Origin: Ruminococcaceae bacterium UBA2806
GTDB lineage: Bacteria > Bacillota > Clostridia > Oscillospirales > Acutalibacteraceae
Direction of reading: 5' to 3'
DNA: 7,548 nucleotides
NCBI GenBank assembly: GCA_002351795.1
Contig: DEHG01000087.1
Location: 1-7,548 of the forward strand
The first letter of the stretch is position 1. The number at the start of each line of letters is the position of its first letter. This document shows, in pieces, positions 1-6,379 of this stretch. Made by a program: the position numbers and the translations under genes. The notes under the pieces are model-generated. The model was not told the DNA's origin and searched no databases. It saw nothing but the letters and a program-made list of their open reading frames with translations.

Positions 1-32
1 CAGTGTTAAGTTAATGACATTGGGGCAGAAGG

Positions 33-115
33 CTGATACGTTCCGTTCAAAAACAATTCATAAGGCTTTACCCCTTTGGAGTCTATGATATTTACTGACT
101 GATACGGCACGTTCA
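33..115. repeat. Pair of 17-bp imperfect direct repeats in a leader region
   Basis: Positions 33-49 and 99-115 both read CTGATACG, three variable bases, then CGTTCA; 14 of 17 bases match and the copies start 66 bp apart. Both lie upstream of the small secreted-protein gene that starts at 152. They could be binding sites for a regulator of that gene or remnants of a small duplication. No convincing -35/-10 pair is visible in positions 1-142; the best guess, TTGGAG (76-81) with TGATAC (100-105), has an 18-bp spacer and is weak. The match is seen in the sequence; any function is inference. Confidence 0.4.
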
Positions 116-151
116 GCTGATGCCAGAAAACTATGAAAGGATATGGTAAAA

Positions 152-694
152 ATGAAAAACACAAAAGTACTGGCCATTACCTGTGCGCTGGCAGCGGTCA
201 TGATCGCAGGTACCTCATTAAGTGTCTATGCAGCGGAAGCAGCAACAGCACCATCTGCTCAGTCATCTGCATCGGCTCAGCAGAAATCTCAGACTGACGC
301 TGAATCCTCTGCAAACTCCAAGTCAAAAGATCAGCAGAAGTCAGGATCCGATTCCAGATCAAAGGACAGCGGTGAGGAAAACGGAAATGCTTGTGATGGT
401 ACACAGACAAAGAGAAAAAGACACAGCAGAAGAAAGCCGACAGATGCAAACGGAACGGAAGGAACTGAAAAGGTCAGACCAGAAAAAAAGAGTACTGATT
501 CAACCGACGGAACGAACACTGACGGCAGTGCAGAAAGCAGAAAACGTAAACACGGAAGAAAGCGTATGCACAAAAATGCTGACGGTACTGTAACCAAGCC
601 GACGCCAACAGAAAAAAAGGAAGGTTCAGCGGCTGAAAACAGTCAGACAAAACCCGCTGCTGAAAACTCAGCGTCACAGACATCGGCTGTATGA
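152..694 (+). CDS. Small secreted, highly basic low-complexity protein
   Basis: I do not recognise a family. The protein has a Sec signal peptide: a lysine-containing start, a hydrophobic core rich in Ala, Val and Ile, and likely cleavage after Val-Tyr-Ala around residue 27. The mature part is Ser/Ala/Gln-rich and then very hydrophilic, with two Lys/Arg clusters (about residues 87-95 and 130-141). These lie in two related segments of about 20 residues, each beginning Asp-Gly and ending Asn-(Gly/Ala)-containing Gly-Thr, which suggests internal duplication. A second small repeat, AAENS, occurs twice near the C terminus. There is no membrane anchor, LPXTG or catalytic motif. I chose ATG 152 because AAAGG at 136-140 is 11 nt away from it, whereas the in-frame ATG at 143 is only 2 nt from that site. 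The gene stands alone, with a terminator directly behind it. It may bind anionic polymers such as cell wall, nucleic acid or phospholipid, but this is only a guess from charge. Confidence 0.75.
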   Translation: MKNTKVLAITCALAAVMIAGTSLSVYAAEAATAPSAQSSASAQQKSQTDAESSANSKSKDQQKSGSDSRSKDSGEENGNACDGTQTKRKRHSRRKPTDANGTEGTEKVRPEKKSTDSTDGTNTDGSAESRKRKHGRKRMHKNADGTVTKPTPTEKKEGSAAENSQTKPAAENSASQTSAV

Positions 695-700
695 TTAACT

Positions 701-755
701 CAGTCCGCAGCTGTACATTTTCCCGGATGTACAGCGAGCGGGCTGCTTTTTATTT
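701..755 (+). terminator. Intrinsic terminator after the small secreted-protein gene
   Basis: The inner stem CTGTACAT (711-718) pairs perfectly with ATGTACAG (727-734) around a CCCG-containing loop. An outer stem, CAGTCCGC (701-708) with GCGGGCTG (738-745), adds eight pairs including one G-U, with a small internal loop between the two stems. A T-rich run (747-755) follows. The stop codon is at 692-694, so this closes the gene at 152-694. Confidence 0.85.
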
Positions 756-826
756 TGTAAAAGGATATCATCAGAAAAAACTATAAACCAATATCATATA
801 AAAAAACATACCTTATAGTACACTGG

Positions 827-855
827 TTGAAAAAATGTCAGGAAAAGGGTATAAT
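827..855 (+). promoter_or_regulatory. Sigma-A type promoter of cls
   Basis: TTGAAA (827-832) and TATAAT (850-855) are separated by exactly 17 bp. This is a perfect -10 box and a -35 box with a single mismatch to TTGACA. Transcription would start near 862, giving a very short leader before the cls start codon at 873. The ribosome binding site AGGGG (860-865 region) would then sit at or near the 5' end of the message. Confidence 0.8.
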
Positions 856-872
856 AGTAGAGGGGTGAAAGG

Positions 873-2480
873 ATGAGCATAAGACATAATAAAAAAAGAA
901 AAACAAAAGAGAAAAACGGTAAAGTTATAAGACTTGCTGCAAAATGGAAAAGCGGTTTTTTCTCTGTAATATTCAGCCGTTTCGGACTTGTAATATTCCT
1001 GCTTCTGATGCAGATAGGAGTAATGATGTCTGTATGGTCATTTTTAAAGGATCTTGTAGCGGATTATATTCTTGTAATACAAGGAATATTTGAAGTTATA
1101 GTGATAATATCCCTTATGAACAGACCTATGAGTTCATCAGCTAAAATATCATGGATGCTGCTGATAACGGCAATGCCGCTTTCCGGAACATTGTTCTATG
1201 TCTGGACAACTGTAGAAATGGGTTATGGAACGACCAAACATGATCTTGTACGGATCAATGAACAAAGCAAAAAATACATCCGTAAAAATGATGCGGCTGC
1301 AAAGCATCTGCGCTCTATAAACAGGGAATCCTTTGCTCTTGCGAAATACCTTAATACCTATAATTCAACTGCCGTATATGAAAATGTACGAACGGAATAT
1401 TTTCCTTTTGGTGAGGATAAATTTGAACGAATGCTTGAAGAACTTGAAAAGGCGAAAAAATTTATTTTTCTTGAATATTTTATAATAGAGGAAGGATATA
1501 TGTGGGGAAGGATACTGGATATCCTCACCCGCAAGGCAGATGAAGGAGTGGAAGTCAGGGTAATGTATGACGGAACGTGTGATTTTTCAAAGCTGCCCCA
1601 TGATTATCCGAAACGGCTTAGATCAGTCGGGATACAGTGCAGGGTGTGGGAGAGGATCAAACCGGTCATTACATCTTCATACAATTACAGGGATCACAGA
1701 AAGCTGCTGATAATTGACGGAAAAACGGCATTCTGCGGCGGGATAAATCTTGCGGATGAATATATCAATCATATACAGAAATTCGGTCAGTGGAAGGATA
1801 CCGCCGTAATGATTGAGGGTGCTGCGGTTGATGAATTTACGGTCATGTTTCTTAAAATGTGGAATATAAAAGAGTCAGAACCGGAGGATTTTTCGTTATT
1901 TCTCGGAAAATATGATAAAAGCATACATTGTGAGGGCTGTGTTATCCCTTATTCGGAATCACCGCTTAACGAACATCAGATAGCAGAGCGTGTATATTCG
2001 GATATACTGTACACCGCTAAGGAATATGTATATATCATGACTCCTTATCTTGTTCTTGATGACGAGCTTATGTCTGCGCTCAGGTTTGCAGCGGAAAGAG
2101 GCGTGGATGTGAGGATAGTTATGCCCGGTATACCTGATAAAAAAATTATCTGGGCGCTGGGAAAAAATTATTACAGATACCTTATCAAAGCCGGAGTGAG
2201 AATATTTGAGTATAAGCCGGGGTTTGTACATTCAAAGATTTTTCTCAGTGATAATATCAAGGCAGTTGTAGGAACTATAAATCTTGATTACCGCAGTCTT
2301 TATCATCATTTTGAATGTGCGCTTTATCTTTGCGGCACACCGAGTATTAAGGATATACAGTCTGATTTCAGTGATGTATTCTCGAAATCAAAAGAAATAA
2401 CTATTGATTCTGTTAAACATGAAAAGGTTATTATCAAATTAACAGGTGCAGTAATGCGTCTTATTGCGCCGCTTTTGTAA
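873..2480 (+). CDS. cls: Cardiolipin synthase (phospholipase D superfamily)
   Basis: This membrane enzyme joins two phosphatidylglycerol molecules to give cardiolipin and glycerol. The protein is 535 residues, in the normal range for Firmicutes Cls. A basic N terminus (1-35) is followed by hydrophobic segments at about 36-57, 63-82 and 92-113 that match the PLDc_N membrane region. Two phospholipase D domains follow, each with a complete HxKxxxxD motif: H275/K277/D282 within HRKLLIID, and H453/K455/D460 within HSKIFLSD. Each is followed by the usual Gly-Gly/Gly-Thr-Ile-Asn-Leu signature (GGINLADEY and GTINLDYRS). All catalytic residues are present. The start is supported by AGGGG about 7 nt upstream and by the promoter just before it. 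It is monocistronic, with the next gene convergent. The synthase role is family knowledge; other PLD-type phosphatidyltransferases cannot be excluded. Confidence 0.95.
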   Translation: MSIRHNKKRKTKEKNGKVIRLAAKWKSGFFSVIFSRFGLVIFLLLMQIGVMMSVWSFLKDLVADYILVIQGIFEVIVIISLMNRPMSSSAKISWMLLITAMPLSGTLFYVWTTVEMGYGTTKHDLVRINEQSKKYIRKNDAAAKHLRSINRESFALAKYLNTYNSTAVYENVRTEYFPFGEDKFERMLEELEKAKKFIFLEYFIIEEGYMWGRILDILTRKADEGVEVRVMYDGTCDFSKLPHDYPKRLRSVGIQCRVWERIKPVITSSYNYRDHRKLLIIDGKTAFCGGINLADEYINHIQKFGQWKDTAVMIEGAAVDEFTVMFLKMWNIKESEPEDFSLFLGKYDKSIHCEGCVIPYSESPLNEHQIAERVYSDILYTAKEYVYIMTPYLVLDDELMSALRFAAERGVDVRIVMPGIPDKKIIWALGKNYYRYLIKAGVRIFEYKPGFVHSKIFLSDNIKAVVGTINLDYRSLYHHFECALYLCGTPSIKDIQSDFSDVFSKSKEITIDSVKHEKVIIKLTGAVMRLIAPLL

Positions 2481-2516
2481 GGACTTACGAGAAAAATATT
2501 TAAGTTTTGTTTATTA

Positions 2517-2551
2517 TAGAAAAACGGTCAGCAGTGTTGTTCTGCTGACCG
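2517..2551 (-). terminator. Intrinsic terminator between convergent cls and the XRE gene
   Basis: CGGTCAGCAG (2525-2534) and CTGCTGACCG (2542-2551) form a perfect 10-bp stem with a 7-nt loop. On the minus strand the stem is followed by TTTTT (complement of 2520-2524) and more AT-rich sequence, so it is a strong terminator for the gene ending at 2561. On the plus strand, AAAATTATATTATC follows before a T-run at about 2565-2571, so it would work less well for cls. Confidence 0.85.
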
Positions 2552-2560
2552 AAAATTATA

Positions 2561-3325
2561 TTATCTTTTTTTATAAAGAACAAGCTCCGGATTTTTGCCC
2601 TCAGCTTCATATGTGCTTATCAATATGAAATCCATATTTGCCAGAACACCAAAGCAGCGGTCACCGCCGAATTCCGATTTCAGTTGATTGCCAAGATATG
2701 TAGCTTTGTCATCAAGGAATTTTGCTTTCATTCCGCTTGGCAGCGGATAGGCAAGGTTGACAAAGCTGCCGACAAGAGCATTCAGTTTTTCAAGCTCAGG
2801 CATACCTTCGATATTCAAATCATTTATCTCGTTGATAAGCTGCTTTTTGAATGTCTCAAACTCTCCGTTATCGCTCAGTTCTTCATATCTTTTCCAGTAA
2901 TCAAGCTGCGGAAGAGTCTGCTTCATATAAGTACGGGCCTGTTCCTCAGTGAAATTCTCATTTACCATATGTTTTACGCAGACATCTATCAGCTCATCCA
3001 TATCGCTGTATGTATATTGACCGTCGGCATAACACCATTTGCAATAGTTCTCATTCATTGCTCCGTCTTTGTCCGTTCCGATTATCTCATCGTCAAGAGG
3101 CATTCCGCAGCATTGGCAGATTAGCTTCTGAGGAGAACCAAGCAGTGTATTAATGGAAACATTGAACAGTCGTGAAAGAAGCTTCAGAGATTCTGTATTC
3201 GGTACAGTATCTCCGTTTTCCCAGCGTGATACCGCCTGTCTGGTCACAAAGAGCTTTTCAGCAAGTTCATCCTGTGACAAACCATTTTTTGTTCTTAATT
3301 CAAATATGATATCTTTTGTGTTCAT
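2561..3325 (-). CDS. XRE-family HTH regulator with a Cys4 zinc ribbon
   Basis: Likely DNA-binding transcription regulator, 254 residues. Residues 5-62 are a typical Cro/C1 helix-turn-helix: LSQDELAEKL, VTRQAVSRWENG and a SLKLLSRLFNVSINTLL tail. Residues 68-105 look like the putative zinc ribbon family often fused to such HTHs (zf-ribbon_2 type): C70 and C73 in CQCCGMPL, and C95 and C98 in NYCKWCY, followed by ADGQYTYSDMDELI. C72 is an extra cysteine. The remaining 110 residues include a helical part with many charges and a C-terminal beta-rich part that I do not recognise. The start has an excellent GGAGG (3333-3337) with 7-nt spacing. The gene is monocistronic, convergent with cls, and ends at a strong hairpin. 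A ligand or metal-sensing role is inference; the target genes are unknown. Confidence 0.85.
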   Translation of the reverse strand: MNTKDIIFELRTKNGLSQDELAEKLFVTRQAVSRWENGDTVPNTESLKLLSRLFNVSINTLLGSPQKLICQCCGMPLDDEIIGTDKDGAMNENYCKWCYADGQYTYSDMDELIDVCVKHMVNENFTEEQARTYMKQTLPQLDYWKRYEELSDNGEFETFKKQLINEINDLNIEGMPELEKLNALVGSFVNLAYPLPSGMKAKFLDDKATYLGNQLKSEFGGDRCFGVLANMDFILISTYEAEGKNPELVLYKKR

Positions 3326-3345
3326 AACAACACCTCCCTGTATTT

Positions 3346-3362
3346 TATTTTAATATAAAATA
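3346..3362. promoter_or_regulatory. AT-rich palindrome over the XRE gene promoter, possible operator
   Basis: TATTTTA (3346-3352) and TAAAATA (3356-3362) form a 7-bp inverted repeat with a 3-bp centre. It overlaps the proposed -10 box of the XRE regulator gene, the usual place for an autoregulatory operator. The region is very AT-rich, so a chance palindrome is quite possible. Confidence 0.3.
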
Positions 3363-3379
3363 TCAGAAAATAAAAGCAA
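3352..3379 (-). promoter_or_regulatory. Probable promoter of the XRE regulator gene
   Basis: Read on the minus strand, TTGCTT (complement of 3374-3379) and TATATT (complement of 3352-3357) are 16 bp apart. A shifted -10, TATTAA (3350-3355), would give an 18-bp spacer. The start codon is about 25 bp further on. The hexamers are good but not perfect. Confidence 0.5.
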
Positions 3380-3426
3380 CCTGTTGTTACCGGAGCAGTG
3401 TCCGGGTTATAAATCATCATATATTT

Positions 3427-4236
3427 TTATTCAAGGTATTTTTCACGCAGGTGCTTTATTTCAGCTTCACCTACGCCCAGTTCTTCACGCAGATAACCGA
3501 CTGCGCCCCCGTAACTTTCGTCCAATGCTTCAAGGGCACGGAGCATATAGCTTTCCGCTACACAGCCGTTAATGAAATATAATGCTTCAAGCTTTTCATG
3601 GGACATTCCGTTTTTCTGTGCGGTTTCTTTCAGATAATCAAGCATTTCAAGGTTAAACTCATTCGTGAGCATATAATCATAAAGTATTGTTTTTCTGTCT
3701 GCACCGAGCGCCGACAAAAGCAGCATTGCCGCACAGCCTGTACGATCCTTTCCGTCAGTACAGTGCCATAGGACAGCGCCGTTTTCAGCTTCAAGAATTA
3801 TACCAAAAAACCGGCGGTAGGCTTCCCGTCCACGCTTTCCGAGCAGGAACTTTACATATGTTTCGGTACTAAGCATCCCGCTTTCAAACAGCAGATCGAA
3901 AAGTACCATCCTGTCCGTAACGGATGAAATGTCGATTCCGTTCAAGCCTCTGTCCGATACTGAAAAATCTTCCCTTTCGATCACGGAAAGACCTGTATTT
4001 ACAACATCCGGTATCTGCGGGTCAGGATAGTTTTTTCTTTCCTGACTCATGCGGAAATCAACGACGGTATGTACATGATATACCTCGTCAAGCATCCGCA
4101 GCGCATCCGGAGAAGCATTATCAAGCCGGCCTGTTCTCAGAAGCAGGCTCTTTTTTATATGCTTTTCTCCGACGGCATATCCGCCCAGTTCCCTTGCATT
4201 GGAAACACCCGGAAGTATGACCGTATTTTCTATCAT
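3427..4236 (-). CDS. Tyrosine/dual-specificity-type protein phosphatase with HCxxGKDRTG loop
   Basis: Cysteine-dependent phosphatase of 269 residues, resembling the bacterial Y_phosphatase3 group (LipA/MptpB-like). The N terminus carries the group's NARELGGY (13-20) and RTGRL (34-38) motifs and the VVDFRMSQER segment (58-67). The P-loop HCTDGKDRTG (158-167) supplies nucleophile C159 and phosphate-binding R165; the Lys and Asp inside the loop are typical of this group. Members act on phosphotyrosine, and some also on phospho-Ser/Thr or phosphoinositides, so the substrate is not fixed by sequence. There is no signal peptide, so it is probably cytoplasmic. The start ATG has GGAG (4244-4247) 7 nt upstream, lying in the 15-nt gap after the STAS-kinase stop codon, so the two are almost certainly cotranscribed. 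This suggests that the phosphatase and the kinase act on related targets. No clear terminator follows; only a weak 5-bp hairpin is seen at 3390-3405. Confidence 0.88.
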   Translation of the reverse strand: MIENTVILPGVSNARELGGYAVGEKHIKKSLLLRTGRLDNASPDALRMLDEVYHVHTVVDFRMSQERKNYPDPQIPDVVNTGLSVIEREDFSVSDRGLNGIDISSVTDRMVLFDLLFESGMLSTETYVKFLLGKRGREAYRRFFGIILEAENGAVLWHCTDGKDRTGCAAMLLLSALGADRKTILYDYMLTNEFNLEMLDYLKETAQKNGMSHEKLEALYFINGCVAESYMLRALEALDESYGGAVGYLREELGVGEAEIKHLREKYLE

Positions 4237-4251
4237 ATTATTTCTCCATTC

Positions 4252-5439
4252 TCAGACAGGCATAGCGAACAGCTGGCAAAGACCGTCAGCATTCGGGAAA
4301 AGCTGCTGACGCATAAGACCAACAATTTTTGCTGAACTTTGCTCAGCCCTCTTTGTTCCCAGACCGAGAGTTGTAGCCATACGCAGCAGGGCAAAGGCTC
4401 CGCATCTTTTGCTGATAAGCTCTAACTTCTGCGGATCTGTTGTTCCGTAGTAGGTCGAAAGCATTATGCCCCAGACTTTTTTGGACATTTCATAATCAAT
4501 GCCTATAGTCTGCAATGTAACTTCGGGATTATTCGTTCCTGAAAGATACATTGTAAGGAATGCACCGCCTATATCAAAGAGAGCATTTCCACGGCTTATG
4601 TCAGCCATATCAATAAGCACAAGCTCACCGTCAGACTGTACCATAACATTGTTTGTATGAAAGTCGCCGTGTATCATTCCGCTTCCGTCAGGAATGGAAT
4701 TAATCATTTTTACGATCTTTGCGTTTTCCTCATCGGTAAAATATTTTTCTGCCTTCTTTGCTCTGTTAAGATAGATCTGCTTTATATCACCGTAAAGAGT
4801 AGGATCAGCCTCGGTCGTATTGAGTGTTTTCAGCAGCATTCCGAGTTTTACAGCATATTCCTGCAGCTTATCGGGATGAGCCATAATGTATTTGCTTACA
4901 GTAGTTGCGCCTGCCATTTCAAACACCAGACCATAGCCCTCCTCTGTCTGCACTACGTCATAGGCAATAGCGGATGGGATACCGTTGACAAAGGCATTTT
5001 TTGCATATTCTCTTTCCTTTTCGATAAGGGAAAGAGGACTGTTGTCGTGATATATTTTTATGATCGTTTCATCATCAAGACGGTATACCTTTCCGTGACC
5101 GCCTCTGCCGATAGCTTCACAGCCTTCTATTGATACCTTCCTGAGCGCCTTCTTGACGTCAAGCAACTCTGTAAAGCCTGTTACGTCAAATATTTCATAG
5201 ACCTCTCTTGAAACATTCTGCACTTCAAGCGTTTCATCAAAAAGCTTCATCACCTTCATCAGCACTCTGAGACCTGCGCTTGAAATGTATTCAAGATTTT
5301 CTGCATCTATAACGGGTGTCATGCCCTTATGAGAATTGACAATACCGAGCATTTCCTTTTCGACATCAGCTGCATTGTTTGAGTCAATTCTTCCTTCAAG
5401 TGCAATAATGAGTTTTCCGTTGTTTTCTTTGAAATTCAT
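4252..5439 (-). CDS. STAS domain fused to an APH/choline-kinase-like phosphotransferase
   Basis: Two-domain protein of 395 residues. Residues 1-100 form a STAS (anti-sigma factor antagonist) fold: the LIIALEGRIDSNNA strand, PVIDAENLEYISSAGLRVLM as the switch loop and helix, and FDVTGFTELLDV near the end. Residues 105-390 are a kinase of the aminoglycoside/choline/LPS-kinase-like superfamily, resembling the Fibrobacter paralogous family TIGR02172. It has a Gly-rich loop IGRGGHGKVYRL (110-121), ATP lysine K128, hinge FEMAG (173-177), catalytic HGDFHTNN with H257, D259 and N264, and metal-binding D277 in LIDMAD. All key kinase residues are present, so it should be active. The substrate could be a protein (perhaps its own STAS domain) or a small molecule. 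The start is supported by GGAGG (5448-5452) 8 nt upstream. It lies 56 nt after the nucleosidase stop and 15 nt before the phosphatase start. Confidence 0.85.
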   Translation of the reverse strand: MNFKENNGKLIIALEGRIDSNNAADVEKEMLGIVNSHKGMTPVIDAENLEYISSAGLRVLMKVMKLFDETLEVQNVSREVYEIFDVTGFTELLDVKKALRKVSIEGCEAIGRGGHGKVYRLDDETIIKIYHDNSPLSLIEKEREYAKNAFVNGIPSAIAYDVVQTEEGYGLVFEMAGATTVSKYIMAHPDKLQEYAVKLGMLLKTLNTTEADPTLYGDIKQIYLNRAKKAEKYFTDEENAKIVKMINSIPDGSGMIHGDFHTNNVMVQSDGELVLIDMADISRGNALFDIGGAFLTMYLSGTNNPEVTLQTIGIDYEMSKKVWGIMLSTYYGTTDPQKLELISKRCGAFALLRMATTLGLGTKRAEQSSAKIVGLMRQQLFPNADGLCQLFAMPV

Positions 5440-5495
5440 GGTGTTATCCTCCGTTGTAATTATTATTTTTTTTCAGCAATCAGAAAATTACCCGA

Positions 5496-6335
5496 TCACA
5501 GATTTTCGACCATATATTTAACGATCTTTGCGCTGTTTGCGGCAGCCTCGGCTTCAAAATCCTTGTATTCAACTATCTCCGTTTCGTCAGGCTTATCGGA
5601 TATGGCACGTATTACCACAAACGGGGTTTTATTCAGATAGCAAGCCTGAGCAATTGCCGCACCCTCCATCTCACAGCACATACCGCCGAAGTAGGAAATG
5701 ATCTTATCCTTTTTTTCTTTTGTGGAAATAAACTGATCTCCGGAGCATACTCTGCCCTCAAATGCATGATTATCGGGAGACACTTCTTTTACTGCTTTTA
5801 CAGCAGCTTCCCGCATAGTATCATCAGCAGGGAAGGCGTACAGTCCGGTGTACGGTATCTCACCCTTTTTAAAGCCTATAGCTTCTACATCAAAGTCATG
5901 CTGTACCGCATCTGTAGATATTACAAAATCACCTATATCTATCTGATTGTCAAGTGAACCGGCCACTCCTGTATTGATTATCTTTGTGCAGCCGAAATCA
6001 TTTATCAGAGTATTTGAGCATATTCCGGCATTTACCTTGCCCATGCCGCATTTTACTATTACAACATCCTTCTGACCAAGCGTCCCTTCACAGAACTCCA
6101 TTGCAGCTATTTCAGTTGTTTTTTTGATATTTGCAGCATCTTTCAGGGAATTTACCTCCACATCCATTGCCCCGATGATACCGATTTTTTTAACTTCAGC
6201 TTTATTTGCTGCTGCACTGATATCGGTATTATTATTTTCAGAGCCGGAAGCTGCTTTATTATCGGCACATCCTGATAAAAGGAGCATTGTCAGTATCAGG
6301 ACAGCACTTATTATTGGAATAATTTTTCTTTTAAT
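5496..6335 (-). CDS. mtnN: Lipoprotein 5'-methylthioadenosine/S-adenosylhomocysteine nucleosidase
   Basis: Hydrolyses the N-glycosidic bond of MTA, SAH and often 5'-deoxyadenosine, releasing adenine. From the proposed ATT start (6333-6335) it is 279 residues. The N terminus reads (M)KRKIIPIISAV, a hydrophobic stretch, then LLLSGC, a textbook lipobox with lipidated Cys23. A Ser/Asn/Ala-rich linker (about 24-48) follows, then a complete nucleosidase domain: GIIGAM with E60 (E. coli Glu12 position), NTGVAGSL, SGDQFIS, CEMEGAAIA with E224 (Glu174 position) and RAISDKP with D247 (Asp197 position). Every catalytic residue is kept. The first ATG in frame (6285-6287) would leave only six residues before the lipobox Cys, with no basic n-region and no RBS. 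Eight further cysteines in the mature part are unusual for an exported protein. It probably heads the operon with the STAS-kinase and phosphatase. Confidence 0.85.
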   Translation of the reverse strand: MKRKIIPIISAVLILTMLLLSGCADNKAASGSENNNTDISAAANKAEVKKIGIIGAMDVEVNSLKDAANIKKTTEIAAMEFCEGTLGQKDVVIVKCGMGKVNAGICSNTLINDFGCTKIINTGVAGSLDNQIDIGDFVISTDAVQHDFDVEAIGFKKGEIPYTGLYAFPADDTMREAAVKAVKEVSPDNHAFEGRVCSGDQFISTKEKKDKIISYFGGMCCEMEGAAIAQACYLNKTPFVVIRAISDKPDETEIVEYKDFEAEAAANSAKIVKYMVENL

Positions 6336-6350
6336 TTGATTCTTTCTCCT
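6333..6350 (-). promoter_or_regulatory. Ribosome binding site leading to a non-canonical ATT start
   Basis: On the minus strand AGGAG (complement of 6346-6350) is followed after 10 nt by ATT (complement of 6333-6335), which opens the lipoprotein signal peptide. Upstream in frame there are eight sense codons and then TAG (complement of 6360-6362), with no ATG, GTG or TTG between that stop and the ATG at 6287. ATT is therefore the most sensible start on the sequence given. Confidence 0.6.
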
Positions 6351-6379
6351 GTCGTAAAACTAATACTAAAACAAAAATG

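Noticed and set aside
2..88. Short open frame entering from the left edge and ending TGA at 86-88
   Set aside because: The 28-residue tail shows no recognisable family, and the real extent lies outside the window, so it cannot be supported as a gene end.
143..151. Upstream ATG at 143 as start of the secreted protein
   Set aside because: AAAGG ends only 2 nt before it, too close for initiation; ATG 152 has workable spacing and a more typical MKNTK signal start.
222..593. Overlapping 123-codon frame inside the secreted-protein gene
   Set aside because: It is a shadow of a low-complexity gene in another frame, with no RBS, signal peptide or domain.
2684..3124. 146-codon plus-strand frame opposite the XRE gene
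   Set aside because: It lies entirely antisense to a gene with clear HTH and zinc ribbon motifs, and its translation shows no domain.
3390..3405. Hairpin CCGGA-GCAGTG-TCCGG as terminator of the phosphatase operon
   Set aside because: The stem has only five pairs and no T-run follows on either strand, so it is not a convincing terminator.
4657..5133. 158-codon plus-strand frame opposite the STAS-kinase
   Set aside because: It is a mirror of a well-supported kinase domain, with no RBS or recognisable motif.
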